From Phycisphaerales bacterium (GTDB lineage: Bacteria; Planctomycetota; Phycisphaerae; UBA1845), in NCBI GenBank assembly GCA_020852275.1, contig JADZBE010000007.1, forward strand, positions 62,001 through 126,000: a DNA stretch of 64,000 nucleotides, given 5' to 3'. A program made the position numbers and the translations under genes. Below the pieces are notes generated by a model. It was given only the letters and a program-made list of their open reading frames with translations, was not told where the DNA came from and did no database searches. Below are positions 28,801 to 39,035 of this stretch, in pieces; the first letter of the stretch is position 1; every line of letters starts with the position of its first letter.

Positions 28801-30360
28801 GTACATCGGACGGGGATTGACGCTGTTAATGCGCGTCCAGGATTCGCCGGAGTCGCGCGAGACATAAACGCCGCCGTACTCGTGCCCCTGCGGACCCTGC
28901 TGATCGGTGACGTTTTCGCGCTGACCGCCCAAGCCGGAACTGAACGGGACCGACGCCTGCTCCTGCGAGCCGGTTCGGCCTGGAGGTCCGGACCGATCCG
29001 GCGCTGACTGCCGATTACCCGGCGCAGGGGGAGGCGCCGTTTCCGTCGTGGGGCGCGCCGTGAAGACGACATCGGCGAAGACGCTCTTGCGCTCGCGCGA
29101 GACTTCGACGCGGACTTGCTCCCCTGCCAGGCGGCGCTTGATCGAGCGGTTCAGGTCGTTGTAGGTGTGGACGGTCTCGTCATCCACGGCGAGCACGATG
29201 TCGCCGACCTTCAGACCGGCCTTTTCCGCCGGACCGCCCGCCGTGATCTCCGTGAGCCGGGCGCCGACGTTGGCGTCCTCGCCTCGCAGCCCCATGTACG
29301 CCGCGTTGGCGGGCTCCTTGCCGATCTGCTCGCTTTCCAGCACCATGTACACGAGGGAGGGATCCTTGCGAAAGAAGTCCAGCCCGATGCGCCCCAGATT
29401 CGATGTGGGCAGGCCTCGCGTGATCCGCACCCAGTTGCGCCCGCCGTCGGTCGTGCGGTAGAGCGCGGTGCCCGGTCCGATCTTTTTCGCCGGATCGTTG
29501 GAGCAGTAGATGTCGCGTTGGCGCTCGTAGGTCGCCGCCAGCAGCGTGTCCGGCTCGCCGGGTTTCATCTGCACGTCGATCACGCCGGTCTGGTCGTCGA
29601 TGTGCAGCGTCTTCTCCCACGTCTTGCCGCCATCGACCGTTTTGTAAAGCCCGCGCTCCTCGTTCGGGCCCCACAGCCGCCCCAGCGCCCCGACATAGGC
29701 GACGTTCGGATCCGTCGGGTGCAGCGCAATCTGGCCGATCTGAAAGCTGCCTTTCAGCCCGCAGTGCGTCCACGTCTTTCCGCCGTCCGTGGAGCGATAC
29801 ACGCCGTCGCCCCAGGAGACGCTGTTGCGCGGGTTCGCTTCGCCCGTGCCGACCCAGACGATGTTGGCATCACTTTGAAACACGGCGACGTCGCCGACCG
29901 AGCAGGTGTGTTCATGGTCGAACTGATGCTCGAAGGAGACGCCGTTGTTCACGGTCTTGAGCAGTCCGCCGGAGGCCGTGCCGACCCACCACATCGAGGG
30001 ATCCTTCTCATACACCGCCAGCGCCGTAATTCGCCCGCCCATGTTGGCCGGACCGATGCAGCGCCATTGCAGCTCCTTGACCCAGCTTTCGTCGAGCAGG
30101 GGTTTGGCGGCGACGGGATCCACCGGTCTTCCCGCTGAGGCGTCAACAGGTTTGTTCGCAGCGACATCGGCTGGTCTTGCAACCGCCGCATCGGCCGGTC
30201 TTGCAGCCGCCGCATCGGGAGATCTCGCAACCGCCCCTTCGGCCGGTCTGGCAACCGCCGCTTCGGCGGGGCGGTTCTGCGCGGTTGCGAACGAAACGGT
30301 CACGGCGCCGGCCACTGCTAAGACGATCCAGCCGGAAATGAAAGTTCGATGAAGCGTCAT
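25825..30360 (-). CDS. Secreted BNR-repeat protein with PDZ, EF-hands and Pro-rich linkers
   Basis: This 1511-aa protein starts at ATG 30360, seven bases after AGGAG. A signal peptide ([20 protein letters not shown]) is followed by Ala/Pro/Asp-rich repeats (about 30-85), then sortilin/Vps10-type BNR beta-propeller blades with Asp boxes such as STDGGKTW and [12 protein letters not shown]-like domain with [20 protein letters not shown] lies near 357-440. More blades follow, then a Pro-rich region holding two EF-hands ([14 protein letters not shown] and [14 protein letters not shown], near 880-925), a beta domain near 1070-1170, and final blades with [10 protein letters not shown]. Such proteins are widespread and poorly characterised, probably periplasmic or surface. 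The domain mix within one chain is unusual. No sialidase catalytic set was seen. Confidence 0.85.
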   Translation of the reverse strand: MTLHRTFISGWIVLAVAGAVTVSFATAQNRPAEAAVARPAEGAVARSPDAAAARPADAAVARPADVAANKPVDASAGRPVDPVAAKPLLDESWVKELQWRCIGPANMGGRITALAVYEKDPSMWWVGTASGGLLKTVNNGVSFEHQFDHEHTCSVGDVAVFQSDANIVWVGTGEANPRNSVSWGDGVYRSTDGGKTWTHCGLKGSFQIGQIALHPTDPNVAYVGALGRLWGPNEERGLYKTVDGGKTWEKTLHIDDQTGVIDVQMKPGEPDTLLAATYERQRDIYCSNDPAKKIGPGTALYRTTDGGRNWVRITRGLPTSNLGRIGLDFFRKDPSLVYMVLESEQIGKEPANAAYMGLRGEDANVGARLTEITAGGPAEKAGLKVGDIVLAVDDETVHTYNDLNRSIKRRLAGEQVRVEVSRERKSVFADVVFTARPTTETAPPPAPGNRQSAPDRSGPPGRTGSQEQASVPFSSGLGGQRENVTDQQGPQGHEYGGVYVSRDSGESWTRINSVNPRPMYFSEIRVDPSDSSFLYVLGISLYRSKDGGMTFTADGGNNAHPDHHALWIDARDGRHQILGNDGGLYVSYDRQDHWDHLNHMAIGQFYHVAVDSRRDYRVYGGLQDNGSWGGPSRSRSDSGPINQDWISIGGGDGFVCAVDPTDADQVYFESQNGGMGRYNLRTGERGFIRPETERELRYRWNWKTPITLSNHNSKILYAAANYVFRSLKQGDQMKRISPEITRTDQGSASALAESKFDPDVVYVGTDDGAFWVTTNGGHDWTKLVDFPPDADKGEAGKGGAKKSDSLSSTAESVVKSLLNAAGLAAGLSKAKDEKGTAAPLQAATSAPPPAAPPVSAAPPPAGAPPGVPAPPPGAAGPGGMLQMLQRMDANGDGKILKDEVPERMQGMFDRMDTNKDGAIDKDEIAAASERFRSRGGPPGGRGGNPPPSEGPPPGQGPPPSEGPPPGATPPQADSGHGPSVTQSAPGSQPPVSEKPAGSAPTSQAPPPQAPPTQGPPAAPPAAGASASATTVTPSQGVPAAPAPAPPAAVSSAPPAEGTPTGAAATAVPSGADDPLTGVWSAQLISDQLPPGAGAFTLTFKLESGGNFVGTVNSQMGEDALLDGKFDAASGKFSFASQRSGMSMSFAGTIKSGKISGHLNAEGGMFEADFEGTRTSTVVPAALAAASNPQLAAAPDAKKDAPKPEGATLTKLLPGWRYVSSIETSRHKKGRVYVTFDGHRSNDDEPYAFTSEDEGKTWRSLRGNLPTSAGSTKALREDVVNENILYLGTEFGAYVTIDRGATWTRLNGTLPTVAVHDFAVHPTAGEVVAATHGRSLWILDVTPIRQMSDKTVTADAWLFRPGNGIYWRPQPGRGDTTRRFVGENPPDQVQVFYALKSRAQRITLEIQDPAGEAVCKLEPKNEAGLHKATWDLRRTPPEGQPQQNRFRGGAGLVPSGEYVVALKVDGKTLTEKLQIQTDPEFPDYRPWERGGGGEEFEEPTAEAEAEDIGEEL

Positions 30361-30600
30361 GGATGCTCTCCTGATAGAGACCGCCCTTGCAAGGTCGCTG
30401 AGGCGACTGTCCGGGGGAGGGCATTATACCGCCGCCGCGCCGGAATGATGCAAGCCCGGGTAGCGATGCGGGGCACGGGGATCAAGGCAACCGCGTTCGG
30501 AGAAATGCGGGACCGGCAGGTGGCACGGACCTCCGGGACGTGCCTTCTTCCGGGAAAGCCCTGTGCAGAACCCTGCGATTCGGAGAATTGCAACGGGCTG

Positions 30601-33447
30601 TCATTCGTCGGGTGTCGTTGACGCGGGCGCCGGGACGGCACTGGGTTCTACAGCGTTGACCGGCTCGGCTGATGAGTCGGGGCCTGGCGCGTCGGGCTGG
30701 CGCTGCGACCGGGTGAGTCGACGGCAAACCTCGATCAGTGCGTCCTTGTCGATGGGCTTGGTCGCGTAATCGGTGCATCCCGCTTTCATGCACCGCTCCC
30801 GGTCTCCTCTCATCGCGTGCGCGGTCAGCGCGACGATGGGCAGCCGGCATCCCTGCGTGCGGAGGAGCCGCGTGGCGTCGTACCCGTCCATAATGGGCAT
30901 CTGCATGTCCATGAGGACGAGGTCGAAGGCGGGTGGGAAGGCGAGCGGTCCGTCAAGTGAGCCATCGACGGTCATGGCCGCGACGGCTTCGGCCCCGTTC
31001 TGGGCGGTCGTGACGATCGCGCCCGCCTTTCGCATGTGGAAGCAGATCAGCTTGCGGTTGTCCACGCCGTCCTCGGCGAGCAGGACCCGGATTCCGGTGA
31101 GGAGCGTTTCGGCGCCTTCGTGTGGTTCGGCGCCGGGCAGTGCAGCTTGCGTTTCGCAGTCGGCATCGGCGCCGGCAATGACCTCCGGCGTGATCATGGC
31201 AACACCCTTCAGCGATCCGGTGGCCACGGTCAGGGTGAACGTGCTGCCCTTGCCGAGTTGGCTGGAGACGACGATGTCGCCGCCGAGCATGGCCGCGAGG
31301 CGCTTGGAGATGAGCAGCCCCAGCCCCGTGCCGCCGTATCTTCGGCTCATGCTCGAATCCGCCTGCTGAAAGGCATGGAAGAGTCGATTCGCCTGCTCGG
31401 CGGTCATTCCGATGCCTGTGTCCTCCACGGCGAATCGCAGTCGGGGATGGGCGGGGTCGGCGGAATCCATGCCGACGAGCAGCCGGACGTGTCCGACGTG
31501 GGTGAACTTCAGCGCGTTGCCGATCAGGTTGACGAGAATCTGCCGCAGGCGCACGGGGTCGCAGTCGATCACCGCGGGGACGGGCGTCATCCACAGGACG
31601 TCAAGCGCCAGGTGCTTTTCAGCGGCGCGGACCCGCATCAGCGACAGCACTTCCTGCACGAGGCGGCAAGGTGAGAACGTCAGGTGCTCGATGTCCAGCT
31701 TGTTGGCCTCGATCTTGGAGATGTCGAGGATGTCGTTGATCAGCGTGAGCAGATGTTCGCCGTTGCGTCGAATGATGGACACGTATTCGCGGCGCTGCGC
31801 GAGGGATTCTTCGTCGTCCGGGGAGTTCAGCAAGTCCGCATATCCCAAAATCGCGGTCATGGGCGTGCGGATTTCGTGGCTCATGTTGGCAAGGAAGTCG
31901 CTCTTGGCGCGGCTGGCGGCGACGGCCTGCTCGCGCGCCTGCGCGAGGTCGGCGGTGCGCTCTTCGATGCGTTCCTCAAGGTTGAGCTTCGCGCCTTCCA
32001 GCTCCGACATCGCGACGGCCAGTCGCTGCGTTCGCTGGTTGAACCAGTACGCCAGCAGGCCCAGCTCATTGGGTAGAGAGGCGTCGAGGAGATGCGAGGC
32101 GCTGGACGGCGCGACGGCAATGTGCCGCAGTTCACCGGTCATGCGCTTCAGCGGGTTGATGAGCTGGCGCTGCGTGCCCAGGAAGACCACGCCCCAGCCC
32201 AGCACGATCAGCACGACGGTGAAGAGCAGCACGTGCTGCGTGATCGACATGGCCGCGGACACGGCTTCCCGAACGGGCGCCACCGCGATGACTTTCCAAT
32301 GCGCTCCCGGGACGTCGAAGACATTGACGCTGGCCGGCTCGTGCAGGATCAGATCATCCTCCAGCGTCATCTGTGCAACGTGCAAGCCGACACGACCGGT
32401 GTCCGACTTGTCCTCCTGGAGCATCGCCGCGATCAGCGAGGCCTGGTCCGAGTCAATCTGATAGCTGTCGGCATCGAGCTGGGCAGCCAGGTCCGCCACG
32501 GTGGGGTCGGACAAAGACCGCGCGATCCGATCTGAATTGATGCGTGCCAGCGATTCGGCAATGGGACGGAACCTGGACTCCCTTTCGGCCAAGGCGTCCG
32601 TGGTGAGGTACTCTTCCGTCCGCTTGCCCGCGGAATCCACACCGTACACTTTCGCAAGCTCCGGCTGCGGGAAGCACAGAATCTTGTTGTTGCGATCCAC
32701 GGCGAACGCGTAGCCTTTGATGAGCTTGGCCTCGTTCGCGAGAAACTCGCGCAAACCGGAGAGCTTGACGTCCACCGTGCTGACGCCGCAAAACCGCCCG
32801 TTGTCAAACAGGCTGGCGGTGCAGGTGACCATCGGTTCGTAAGAGTAGGGGTCCATGTAGGAACTGGACCAGTACACGGCGCCGTCGGGCTGGAAGCGGG
32901 CCGGAACATACCATTCCTCATGGTGATAACCCGGACCGTCCGGTTTGTTGTAGTCGTCGTAATAGATGAGCGTGCCCGTCGCGTCACGCCCCCAGAAGAA
33001 GCTGCGACGTTCGACGCCGGGCGCGAAGGCGCCCGGCTCAGGCCAGACACCGCCGCCGGCGATGAACCGCTCGTCCCCGCCGCCGGCAATGACGCGAGGC
33101 AGAACGGTCTTGAAGATGGTTTCATCTCGCTCGAGGGTCTGTCCGATGTCCGCCAGCGCCGTCACGAGCGACTCCGCGCCGGCCATGCGCGTGCGCAACT
33201 CCGCGACCATCTTGCCGCCGGCCTGCTCGTACAGTCGAAACGACTCTTCGAGGATTCGGGAGCGCCCTGTGGTCCATAGAACGAGACTGATGGAGAGAAT
33301 CACGCCGCCCAGCAGCGCGACCAGCCCGAACGAGACGCGGAATTGGAGGCTGCGCAGCAGCGCGACGGATGGTGGCCGCCCGTTGCATCCGGGGATGACC
33401 GGGGCGCTGCGCGTCATTTCGGGGCGGTTCCTGGTCGATCTGGGCAT
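30601..33447 (-). CDS. Hybrid sensor histidine kinase with periplasmic Cache domain and receiver
   Basis: This 948-aa protein starts at ATG 33447 ([11 protein letters not shown]), GGAG eight bases upstream. The layout is: membrane helix (about 30-55), periplasmic dCache-like sensor (about 60-370) with [20 protein letters not shown] and [14 protein letters not shown], second helix (about 395-415), HAMP-like linker and coiled coil, then HisKA with SHEIRTPM. The HATPase boxes are [19 protein letters not shown] and [16 protein letters not shown]. The C-terminal receiver has [11 protein letters not shown], the phosphoacceptor Asp in [14 protein letters not shown], and the Lys in [10 protein letters not shown]. 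It presumably senses a small periplasmic ligand; no cognate output regulator is next to it. Confidence 0.93.
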   Translation of the reverse strand: MPRSTRNRPEMTRSAPVIPGCNGRPPSVALLRSLQFRVSFGLVALLGGVILSISLVLWTTGRSRILEESFRLYEQAGGKMVAELRTRMAGAESLVTALADIGQTLERDETIFKTVLPRVIAGGGDERFIAGGGVWPEPGAFAPGVERRSFFWGRDATGTLIYYDDYNKPDGPGYHHEEWYVPARFQPDGAVYWSSSYMDPYSYEPMVTCTASLFDNGRFCGVSTVDVKLSGLREFLANEAKLIKGYAFAVDRNNKILCFPQPELAKVYGVDSAGKRTEEYLTTDALAERESRFRPIAESLARINSDRIARSLSDPTVADLAAQLDADSYQIDSDQASLIAAMLQEDKSDTGRVGLHVAQMTLEDDLILHEPASVNVFDVPGAHWKVIAVAPVREAVSAAMSITQHVLLFTVVLIVLGWGVVFLGTQRQLINPLKRMTGELRHIAVAPSSASHLLDASLPNELGLLAYWFNQRTQRLAVAMSELEGAKLNLEERIEERTADLAQAREQAVAASRAKSDFLANMSHEIRTPMTAILGYADLLNSPDDEESLAQRREYVSIIRRNGEHLLTLINDILDISKIEANKLDIEHLTFSPCRLVQEVLSLMRVRAAEKHLALDVLWMTPVPAVIDCDPVRLRQILVNLIGNALKFTHVGHVRLLVGMDSADPAHPRLRFAVEDTGIGMTAEQANRLFHAFQQADSSMSRRYGGTGLGLLISKRLAAMLGGDIVVSSQLGKGSTFTLTVATGSLKGVAMITPEVIAGADADCETQAALPGAEPHEGAETLLTGIRVLLAEDGVDNRKLICFHMRKAGAIVTTAQNGAEAVAAMTVDGSLDGPLAFPPAFDLVLMDMQMPIMDGYDATRLLRTQGCRLPIVALTAHAMRGDRERCMKAGCTDYATKPIDKDALIEVCRRLTRSQRQPDAPGPDSSAEPVNAVEPSAVPAPASTTPDE

Positions 33448-33774
33448 AGTCGCGGACTCCACGTCCGTATCGGATGCACCCCGCCGCCGGCGTAGCGTGC
33501 GCCGCCTTATGCGTCCGGTATGTGCGGGTGATACCCGCGAACGGATGAGCGTCTGGTAATCCGGGCAGGGTTGAATGGCGGGTGAGATCCTCCCCGCTGC
33601 GCCGGGTTCCCCAGGCGAAGCGGGGGCGCGAGCGGGAGGCGCCACGACCTTCCACCGCCGGCCGGCGCACTCTCCCCAAACCGCGCGCCGACCGCTAACA
33701 TCCGCCCGGGCCGGCAGCATTTGTTTCCGCGCGTGATCGGGGGCGGATGCGCGCGAGGCTCCGCTCGTTCACTC
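33448..33774. other. Divergent intergenic region without recognised features
   Basis: This stretch separates the divergent histidine kinase and MFS genes, so promoters for both are expected here. I could not pick out a reliable -35/-10 pair or operator. Frames extending from both neighbours into it (to 33720 and 33721) lack conserved sequence. Confidence 0.5.
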
Positions 33775-35067
33775 ATGCTGGGCCAATACCTCAAACTGCC
33801 GCGGGCCGTGCACATCCTCTGCGTCGGCTCGTTCATCAACCGCGCCGGCTCCTTCTTCGTCGCTTTCATGTCGCTGTACTTGACGACGGTGCTCAACCTC
33901 GATGAGCGGTTCGCCACGCTTAACATGGGCCTGTTCGGCGTCGGCTCGATCGCCGCCGTCCTGATCGGCGGGCATTTCGCGGATCATCTGGGCCGAAAGC
34001 GCGTCATGTTGCTGAGCCTCTTCGCCGGAGCGGCCACGCTGCTTGCGTTCAGCTTCGCCCGGACGCAAGGCGTGGTGATGTGCCTGACGGTGGTCGCGGC
34101 GCTGCTCGCGGAGATGTATCGTCCGGCGGCGAGCGCGCTGATCGCCGACCTTACCCAGCCGCACGAGCGTCCCATCGCCTTCAGCCTCATGTACGTGTCC
34201 ATCAACCTCGGCTTCGCCGTCGGGGCGACGGTGGGGGGGATGCTCGCCGAAGTGAACTTCAGGGCGCTGTTCTGGCTCGACGCCGCCACGTCCGCGATCT
34301 ACGGTCTGATCATCCTGACGACGATCAAGGAGACGCTGCGCCGTGCGCCCACGACTCGACCTGCAACGCAACGCAGCGGCGGTGGTGGGAGTGATCCACC
34401 GGGGTGCGGCACAACTGACGACTCAGGCGCGCTTGCCGCTCAGCAGGCCGCGGTCGTCCCGCTGGCGCAGGCGGCGCTGCGCATCCTGCGCGACTCCCCT
34501 TTCCTTCTTTTCTGCCTGGGCGTGCACCTGAATGCTTACGTCTTCATGCAGAGCATGAGCACTTTGCCGTTGTACATGAAGCATCGCGGCATCGAACCGG
34601 CGCAGTACGGCCTGGTCGTGGCATTGAACGGAGTGCTGATCGTGTTCGGGCAGCTCCCGCTGGCGGCGCTGGTGGGGCGGTTCGACCGGGGGAGCGTTAT
34701 CGCTCTGGGGGCGCTGCTTACGGCCGTGGGATTCGGCCTGATCGCCTGGGCACAGACGATGCTGCACTATGCGCTGACCGTGGTTGTGTGGACCGCGGGT
34801 GAGATGTTGATGGCCACGTCGATGTCGGCCGTCGTGGCGGACCTCGCGCCCGCGGACATGCGCGCCCGGTACATGGGCGTATTCACGATGAGCTTTTCCA
34901 GCGCGATGATGATCAGCGCTCCGCTGGGCGGCTGGGTTCTGGCGCATCCGGTGGTGGGCGGACGCGGTCTGTGGGGCATGGCGTTTCTGGTCGGGATGGT
35001 CTCCACCAGCGTCTTCCTCGTGCTCCGCACTCGCATCGCGAAACACCCAGTCGTCTCCTCCGCCTGA
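33775..35067 (+). CDS. MFS transporter, drug-efflux type
   Basis: This 430-aa protein starts at ATG 33775 (MLGQYLKLPRAVHIL). Twelve membrane helices are readable, with MFS motif A as GGHFADHLGRKRVML in the loop between helices 2 and 3 and a second half-motif near GRFDRGS. Helix 5 carries a motif-C-like YVSINLGFAVGATVGG. A Ser/Gly-rich central loop (about residues 200-230) joins the halves. It resembles the DHA1 multidrug group (MdtH-like). The substrate cannot be told from sequence. Confidence 0.88.
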   Translation: MLGQYLKLPRAVHILCVGSFINRAGSFFVAFMSLYLTTVLNLDERFATLNMGLFGVGSIAAVLIGGHFADHLGRKRVMLLSLFAGAATLLAFSFARTQGVVMCLTVVAALLAEMYRPAASALIADLTQPHERPIAFSLMYVSINLGFAVGATVGGMLAEVNFRALFWLDAATSAIYGLIILTTIKETLRRAPTTRPATQRSGGGGSDPPGCGTTDDSGALAAQQAAVVPLAQAALRILRDSPFLLFCLGVHLNAYVFMQSMSTLPLYMKHRGIEPAQYGLVVALNGVLIVFGQLPLAALVGRFDRGSVIALGALLTAVGFGLIAWAQTMLHYALTVVVWTAGEMLMATSMSAVVADLAPADMRARYMGVFTMSFSSAMMISAPLGGWVLAHPVVGGRGLWGMAFLVGMVSTSVFLVLRTRIAKHPVVSSA

Positions 35068-35902
35068 CATGCCCGTGCTGGGACTCGAAAGCCGAGTTGC
35101 GACCCGTTACCCCCGCCTTCGCCGGACTGACGAGCAACTTCGTCACCCCCGCGCAAGCGGGGGATCTGGGCGTTTCGGCCAACCGCCGGATTCCCGCCTT
35201 CGCGGGAATGACGAGTGCCGACTTTCACGACGGGATATCAGCCGCTCAACGGCGGCTGACGGCTGCAGGGTGGTTGACTGGGCCCCTGCCCTGTTCCGCT
35301 GCGCCCGCCAGGCGGGCCGGGTTTGCCGGCGCTTCGGCGCGCGGGGTCGGCGCTCCTGGGATCCATCCTGCCGACCCGGCGATCATGGGCGAAAAAGACC
35401 CACCCACGACCGGCTGGGGGCATCCGATCGTGCGGTGGGTCAAGCTCGCCTGATGACTCAGGTCGCGCGGCTGATCTGGTTGTTTAGTCAGATGTCCCGG
35501 CAGGCCGCAATTTCTTACGCCATTCCCGCCGTCTTTTTTCAATAACGAGCCGCGGGCACCCTCAGTTCACGAATCCAGCCCAAAATCCTGCAAAACGATT
35601 GCCCGGCGTGCTCCTCGAATCCCCACACCGCGCGGACCTGCCTCTAGCCGAGAGGCTGTGCAGGATGCCGCAGCGGGGGGAGGTACCCTTACATCCGCCA
35701 ATACCCTCCGACCTGCCGCACCACCATTGGATGGCTTAATCCCTTGGATACCCCCAAGCGGAAGGACCGCCCGACGCACGCAGCGCGCACCGGCCCAGCG
35801 GGAGATGGATAGGAATCCGAGCTGAGATTTCAGCATGGCGGTTGGAGAAGCGGTCGAAATATCGCGGATTGCCGCAAATCGACATCGTCGCCGATTCACG
35901 GC
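35068..35902. repeat. Long gene-free stretch with composite REP-like element
   Basis: At 35107-35213 lies another composite element, with CACCCCCGCGCAAGCGGGGG near the middle and GGATTCCCGCCTTCGCGGGA near the end. Further on, GACCCACCCACGACCGGCTG (from about 35397) begins a short segment also reminiscent of repeated planctomycete sequence, but only one copy is in this window. From about 35560 to 35902 nothing is recognised. No tRNA or small RNA was found. Confidence 0.6.
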
Positions 35903-36631
35903 TCATTCGGACGTCCCGCCGCGCAGGCGCGCCTCGATGAACCCGTTCACCTCGCCGGCGTGCGTCATATTGACGAGGTGCCCCGCGCCCACCACGGTCA
36001 GGTCCGGGCTGACATTGCGCAGCGGAATGATGCGATCGTCGGAGCCATGAAGGTGATGCACGGGGACTTCCGACTCGCCCGGGCCCTGCCATTTGATGAT
36101 CGCCCGTCCGCCCCAACGCAGAAACGCAAGCGGCGTCGCCAGCAGCATCTCGCGCAGGAGTCGCTTCTGCGGCAGCGTGAGCCTGCGGAACTCCGCCCCG
36201 AGCAGCGGCGCACGGCGCATCCCCCATTCCAGCACCGAATCCGGCGCCCACCGCGAGGCGTGCTCCGCCACGTGCAGCGAACGCGGCACCTGCGCGCCGG
36301 ATCGCGCGCTGGCGATCAGCAAGACGCCGCGCACCGGGATGTGCTGCGCCGCCTCCAGTGCAACCATCCCGCCGAACGAGACGCCTCCCAGCCAGATCGC
36401 ATCGCCATCGCCGCATCGCACGTCGAACGGGGGCCGCTGCGACAGGCGCTCGGCGTAGGAGGCCAGCGGCTCGTCGACGAGCGGCTCAATCCACGGCGGC
36501 GTGACCACCTCGACGGGCAGTCCCCGCTGAGCATCGAACACCCGCCCGTCCGCGCCCAGGCCCGGCAGAAGGATGAGCTTACCCAGTTTCACGTAGCTTC
36601 CCGACGCACGGCAGTCCGTGGTGCAGGACAT
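35903..36631 (-). CDS. Alpha/beta hydrolase
   Basis: The product is 242 aa from ATG 36631; a GTG at 36592, next to GGAAG and where similarity begins (VKLGKLILLPGLGADGRVFD), is equally plausible. The fold is clear: LILLPGLGADGRVF, nucleophile elbow GVSFGGM (Ser), acid in HLHGSDDRIIPL (Asp) and base in GAGHLVNM (His). Compact HGSDDRII/GAGHLVNM hydrolases of this kind are common and of unknown substrate. It lies divergent from the POT genes; no functional link is evident. Confidence 0.85.
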   Translation of the reverse strand: MSCTTDCRASGSYVKLGKLILLPGLGADGRVFDAQRGLPVEVVTPPWIEPLVDEPLASYAERLSQRPPFDVRCGDGDAIWLGGVSFGGMVALEAAQHIPVRGVLLIASARSGAQVPRSLHVAEHASRWAPDSVLEWGMRRAPLLGAEFRRLTLPQKRLLREMLLATPLAFLRWGGRAIIKWQGPGESEVPVHHLHGSDDRIIPLRNVSPDLTVVGAGHLVNMTHAGEVNGFIEARLRGGTSE

Positions 36632-36963
36632 CCTCGGGTGGGGCACCGGCGTTCCAGCCGGCGAGGCCTCGAGCTTAGTAGCGCGATGACTGGCGGGGAA
36701 GCGCGTCTCCTTGAATTTCACATCCGGCTGGCAGGGTCGCGCCTTGGTTGCTGAAGCGCCGCACGACCGTGGCCACGGGGTCGAGACCCGCGCCCTGACG
36801 GAACCGGGGGCCGAACTCGAAACGGGTCAACGCCGCTGGCACGCGCTTGGCCGTGCAACTATGCTCTCGCTCCAAGCGGATGACGCAGCGCTGCGGCCGG
36901 AGCCGACCGCAACGCCCGCCGGGTCCGATTGGGATCGAAGTTCGCAAGCATCACCAACTCAGT

Positions 36964-36968
36964 GGAGG
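36964..36968 (+). promoter_or_regulatory. Ribosome-binding site deciding a GTG start
   Basis: GGAGG lies seven bases before the GTG at 36976. It decides that start over the upstream in-frame ATG at 36847, whose extra 43 residues are not transporter-like. Confidence 0.8.
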
Positions 36969-36975
36969 CCGTCGA

Positions 36976-38958
36976 GTGAACCACACACCCGCCGCCGCAG
37001 GCACGATTCTGGGGCACCCCCGTGGGCTGTTTGTCCTGTTCTTCGCCGAGATGTGGGAGCGGTTCAGCTTCTACGGGATGAAAGCGCTGCTGATTCTTTA
37101 CCTGGTGAACTACCTGTTTTGGCGTCAAGGGGAAGCTTCTCACCTTTTCGCCTGGTATACCGGTCTTGTGTACCTCACTCCCGTCGCGGGTGGATGGGTA
37201 GCCGACAAGTGGCTTGGTGCCCGATGGTCCGTGGTCATCGGAGGAGTGATCATCGCGATTGGGCACTTCCTGCTGGCTTTCGAGCCGATGCCGTTCTTCT
37301 ACTCCGGACTGGGCTGTCTGGTCGTCGGCACGGGTTTCCTCAAGCCCAACATTTCGACGCAAGTCGGCGCGATGTACCGCGCCACCGATGAGCGCCGCGA
37401 CAGCGCGTTCACACTGTTCTACATGGGCATCAACACCGGCGCCTTCCTCGGGCCGATCGTCTGTGGATGGCTGCAGACCACGTACAGCTACCACCACGGG
37501 TTCGCCGCCGCCGGAGTGGGGATGGTGCTTGGTCTGATCGTTTACATCATGGGCATGAAGACGGTGAGGGATCAAGAACGCCGGATCGCCGAGCCGGAGA
37601 AGGCGGATGCGGACGAGAAGGCAACCGGCGAGCCGAGCACTTCGCGCGAGGAGCCGATGCACGCCACGGGGGTACCGCTGTCAAAGGTATATCGTGACCG
37701 GAGCATTTTCCTGGTCGTGATCTGCATGTTTGCAATCCTGTTCTGGATCGGTTTTGAACAGGCGTCCAACGTCATGAACCTCTGGGCGGATCAGAACACG
37801 AATCTTCACGTGTTCCGGGCTGAGTCTCCTCCCGTGACCCTCCCCGGCGAAGCGCCGCCGCCTCCCCAAGGCGGGCTGGCCGACTGGCGGATGGGGGCCG
37901 CGTTGTCTCAGTCTATCAACCCCCTGTTCATCATCATCTTCGCAGGGGTATTCGCGTGGCTGTGGCAGTTTCTTGACAGGCGACGCCTGCAACCTTCCAC
38001 GCCCATGAAAATGGGCATTGCGATGGTGTTCCTCGCGATTGCGTTCGGCGTGATGCTGCTCGCCGTCCGCGCGGAGGGCAGGCCTGTCAGCGCACCTCTG
38101 TCCGCTCTTCCTCCAGGGATCCAGGTTGGCTCACAGGGGAATCTCTACAGCGTTGAGAAGGGGGAGAGGGTGGAGGATCGGACCGACTACGGTTGCACCC
38201 GTCTGCGATGGGCGGACGGATCCCTTGCGATGACCGGCGTCTTGACGGACATCGACTGGATGCGCGCGCTCGGCGCGTCGAGCAACGAAGCCTACCGCGC
38301 CGCTGTTGCCGAGCTGTCGAAGCAGGCGGATGCGAAGGCCGAAGAGGCTCGTGTGCTCAAGCTGCAACGAAAGACGAAGAAAGAAGTCGGCGCTGACGCG
38401 GATATCCCCTGGGAAGTGTCCGTCACCCTGCCCGCCGCCGCCGGCGATGCCGAACCGGTGGCGGGGTGGCCCACCAAGACCGTGGATGGCAAGGAAATGG
38501 CGAAGGTGCGTTGGGATCCCTCGACCCGAACGCTCGCGCTCAGCGACACGTTGGCATCAGACCGGGACAAGGCCCAGGTCTTGGCGGCCGGTGCCGAGCC
38601 GACGTTCCGGCGGGCGTTGACCGACGTGTACAGGCAGTCTTCCGTCAGCCGGGTTTCGATCGGCTGGCTTCTGATGTTCTACCTGATTCTAACGATCGGC
38701 GAACTTTGTTGTTCGCCGGTGGGTCTGTCGTTGGTCACCAAAGCCGCGCCGCCGAAGTACGTCGGGCTGTTCATGGGTGTCTGGTTTGTCTGCACCGGCG
38801 CGATCGCCAACTATGCGGCGCACACGGCGGGCGGGTACTGGGGCACCATGGAACCGACGACCTACTTCATGATTTTCGGCGCGGTGGGCGTCGGGGCGGC
38901 GGTGTTGATGCTCCTGATGATCAAGGCGCTTAAACCGAAAATGCACGGAATTCACTGA
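36976..38958 (+). CDS. POT-family peptide transporter with large domain between TM9 and TM10
   Basis: This 660-aa protein starts at GTG 36976 after GGAGG. POT/PTR2 hallmarks are present: FFAEMWERFSFYGMKALLIL (ExxER motif), and FYMGINTGAFLGP (FYxxINxG motif). Twelve membrane helices are readable. Between TM9 (AMVFLAIAFGVMLLAV) and TM10 (IGWLLMFYLILTIGELCCSP) lies a soluble insert of about 190 residues (about 369-560), with beta-rich and charged helical parts. Typical bacterial POT proteins are near 450-500 aa without this insert. The odd-numbered helix exit places it on the periplasmic side, the same loop that carries the extracellular domain in mammalian PepT1/PepT2. It imports di- and tripeptides with protons, by family knowledge. 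Confidence 0.9.
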   Translation: MNHTPAAAGTILGHPRGLFVLFFAEMWERFSFYGMKALLILYLVNYLFWRQGEASHLFAWYTGLVYLTPVAGGWVADKWLGARWSVVIGGVIIAIGHFLLAFEPMPFFYSGLGCLVVGTGFLKPNISTQVGAMYRATDERRDSAFTLFYMGINTGAFLGPIVCGWLQTTYSYHHGFAAAGVGMVLGLIVYIMGMKTVRDQERRIAEPEKADADEKATGEPSTSREEPMHATGVPLSKVYRDRSIFLVVICMFAILFWIGFEQASNVMNLWADQNTNLHVFRAESPPVTLPGEAPPPPQGGLADWRMGAALSQSINPLFIIIFAGVFAWLWQFLDRRRLQPSTPMKMGIAMVFLAIAFGVMLLAVRAEGRPVSAPLSALPPGIQVGSQGNLYSVEKGERVEDRTDYGCTRLRWADGSLAMTGVLTDIDWMRALGASSNEAYRAAVAELSKQADAKAEEARVLKLQRKTKKEVGADADIPWEVSVTLPAAAGDAEPVAGWPTKTVDGKEMAKVRWDPSTRTLALSDTLASDRDKAQVLAAGAEPTFRRALTDVYRQSSVSRVSIGWLLMFYLILTIGELCCSPVGLSLVTKAAPPKYVGLFMGVWFVCTGAIANYAAHTAGGYWGTMEPTTYFMIFGAVGVGAAVLMLLMIKALKPKMHGIH

Positions 38959-39035
38959 CGCGCAGCGACCGCGGCGCGCCGCCGGAACGCGGGGCGCCGC
39001 CGTCGGCCACCCGCGCGAATTGAGGAGTTGAAACC

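Noticed and set aside
28027-29007. Long plus-strand open frame opposite the BNR protein gene
   Set aside because: The sequence shows no domain or ribosome site, while the minus strand has clear Asp boxes and a signal peptide.
35453-35545. Thirty-residue open frame before the long gap
   Set aside because: No ribosome site, no hydrophobic or conserved pattern and no operon context.
35500-35545. Possible intrinsic terminator at a T-rich run after the MFS gene
   Set aside because: The T run is short and is not preceded by a GC-rich stem; the MFS stop is more than 450 bp away.
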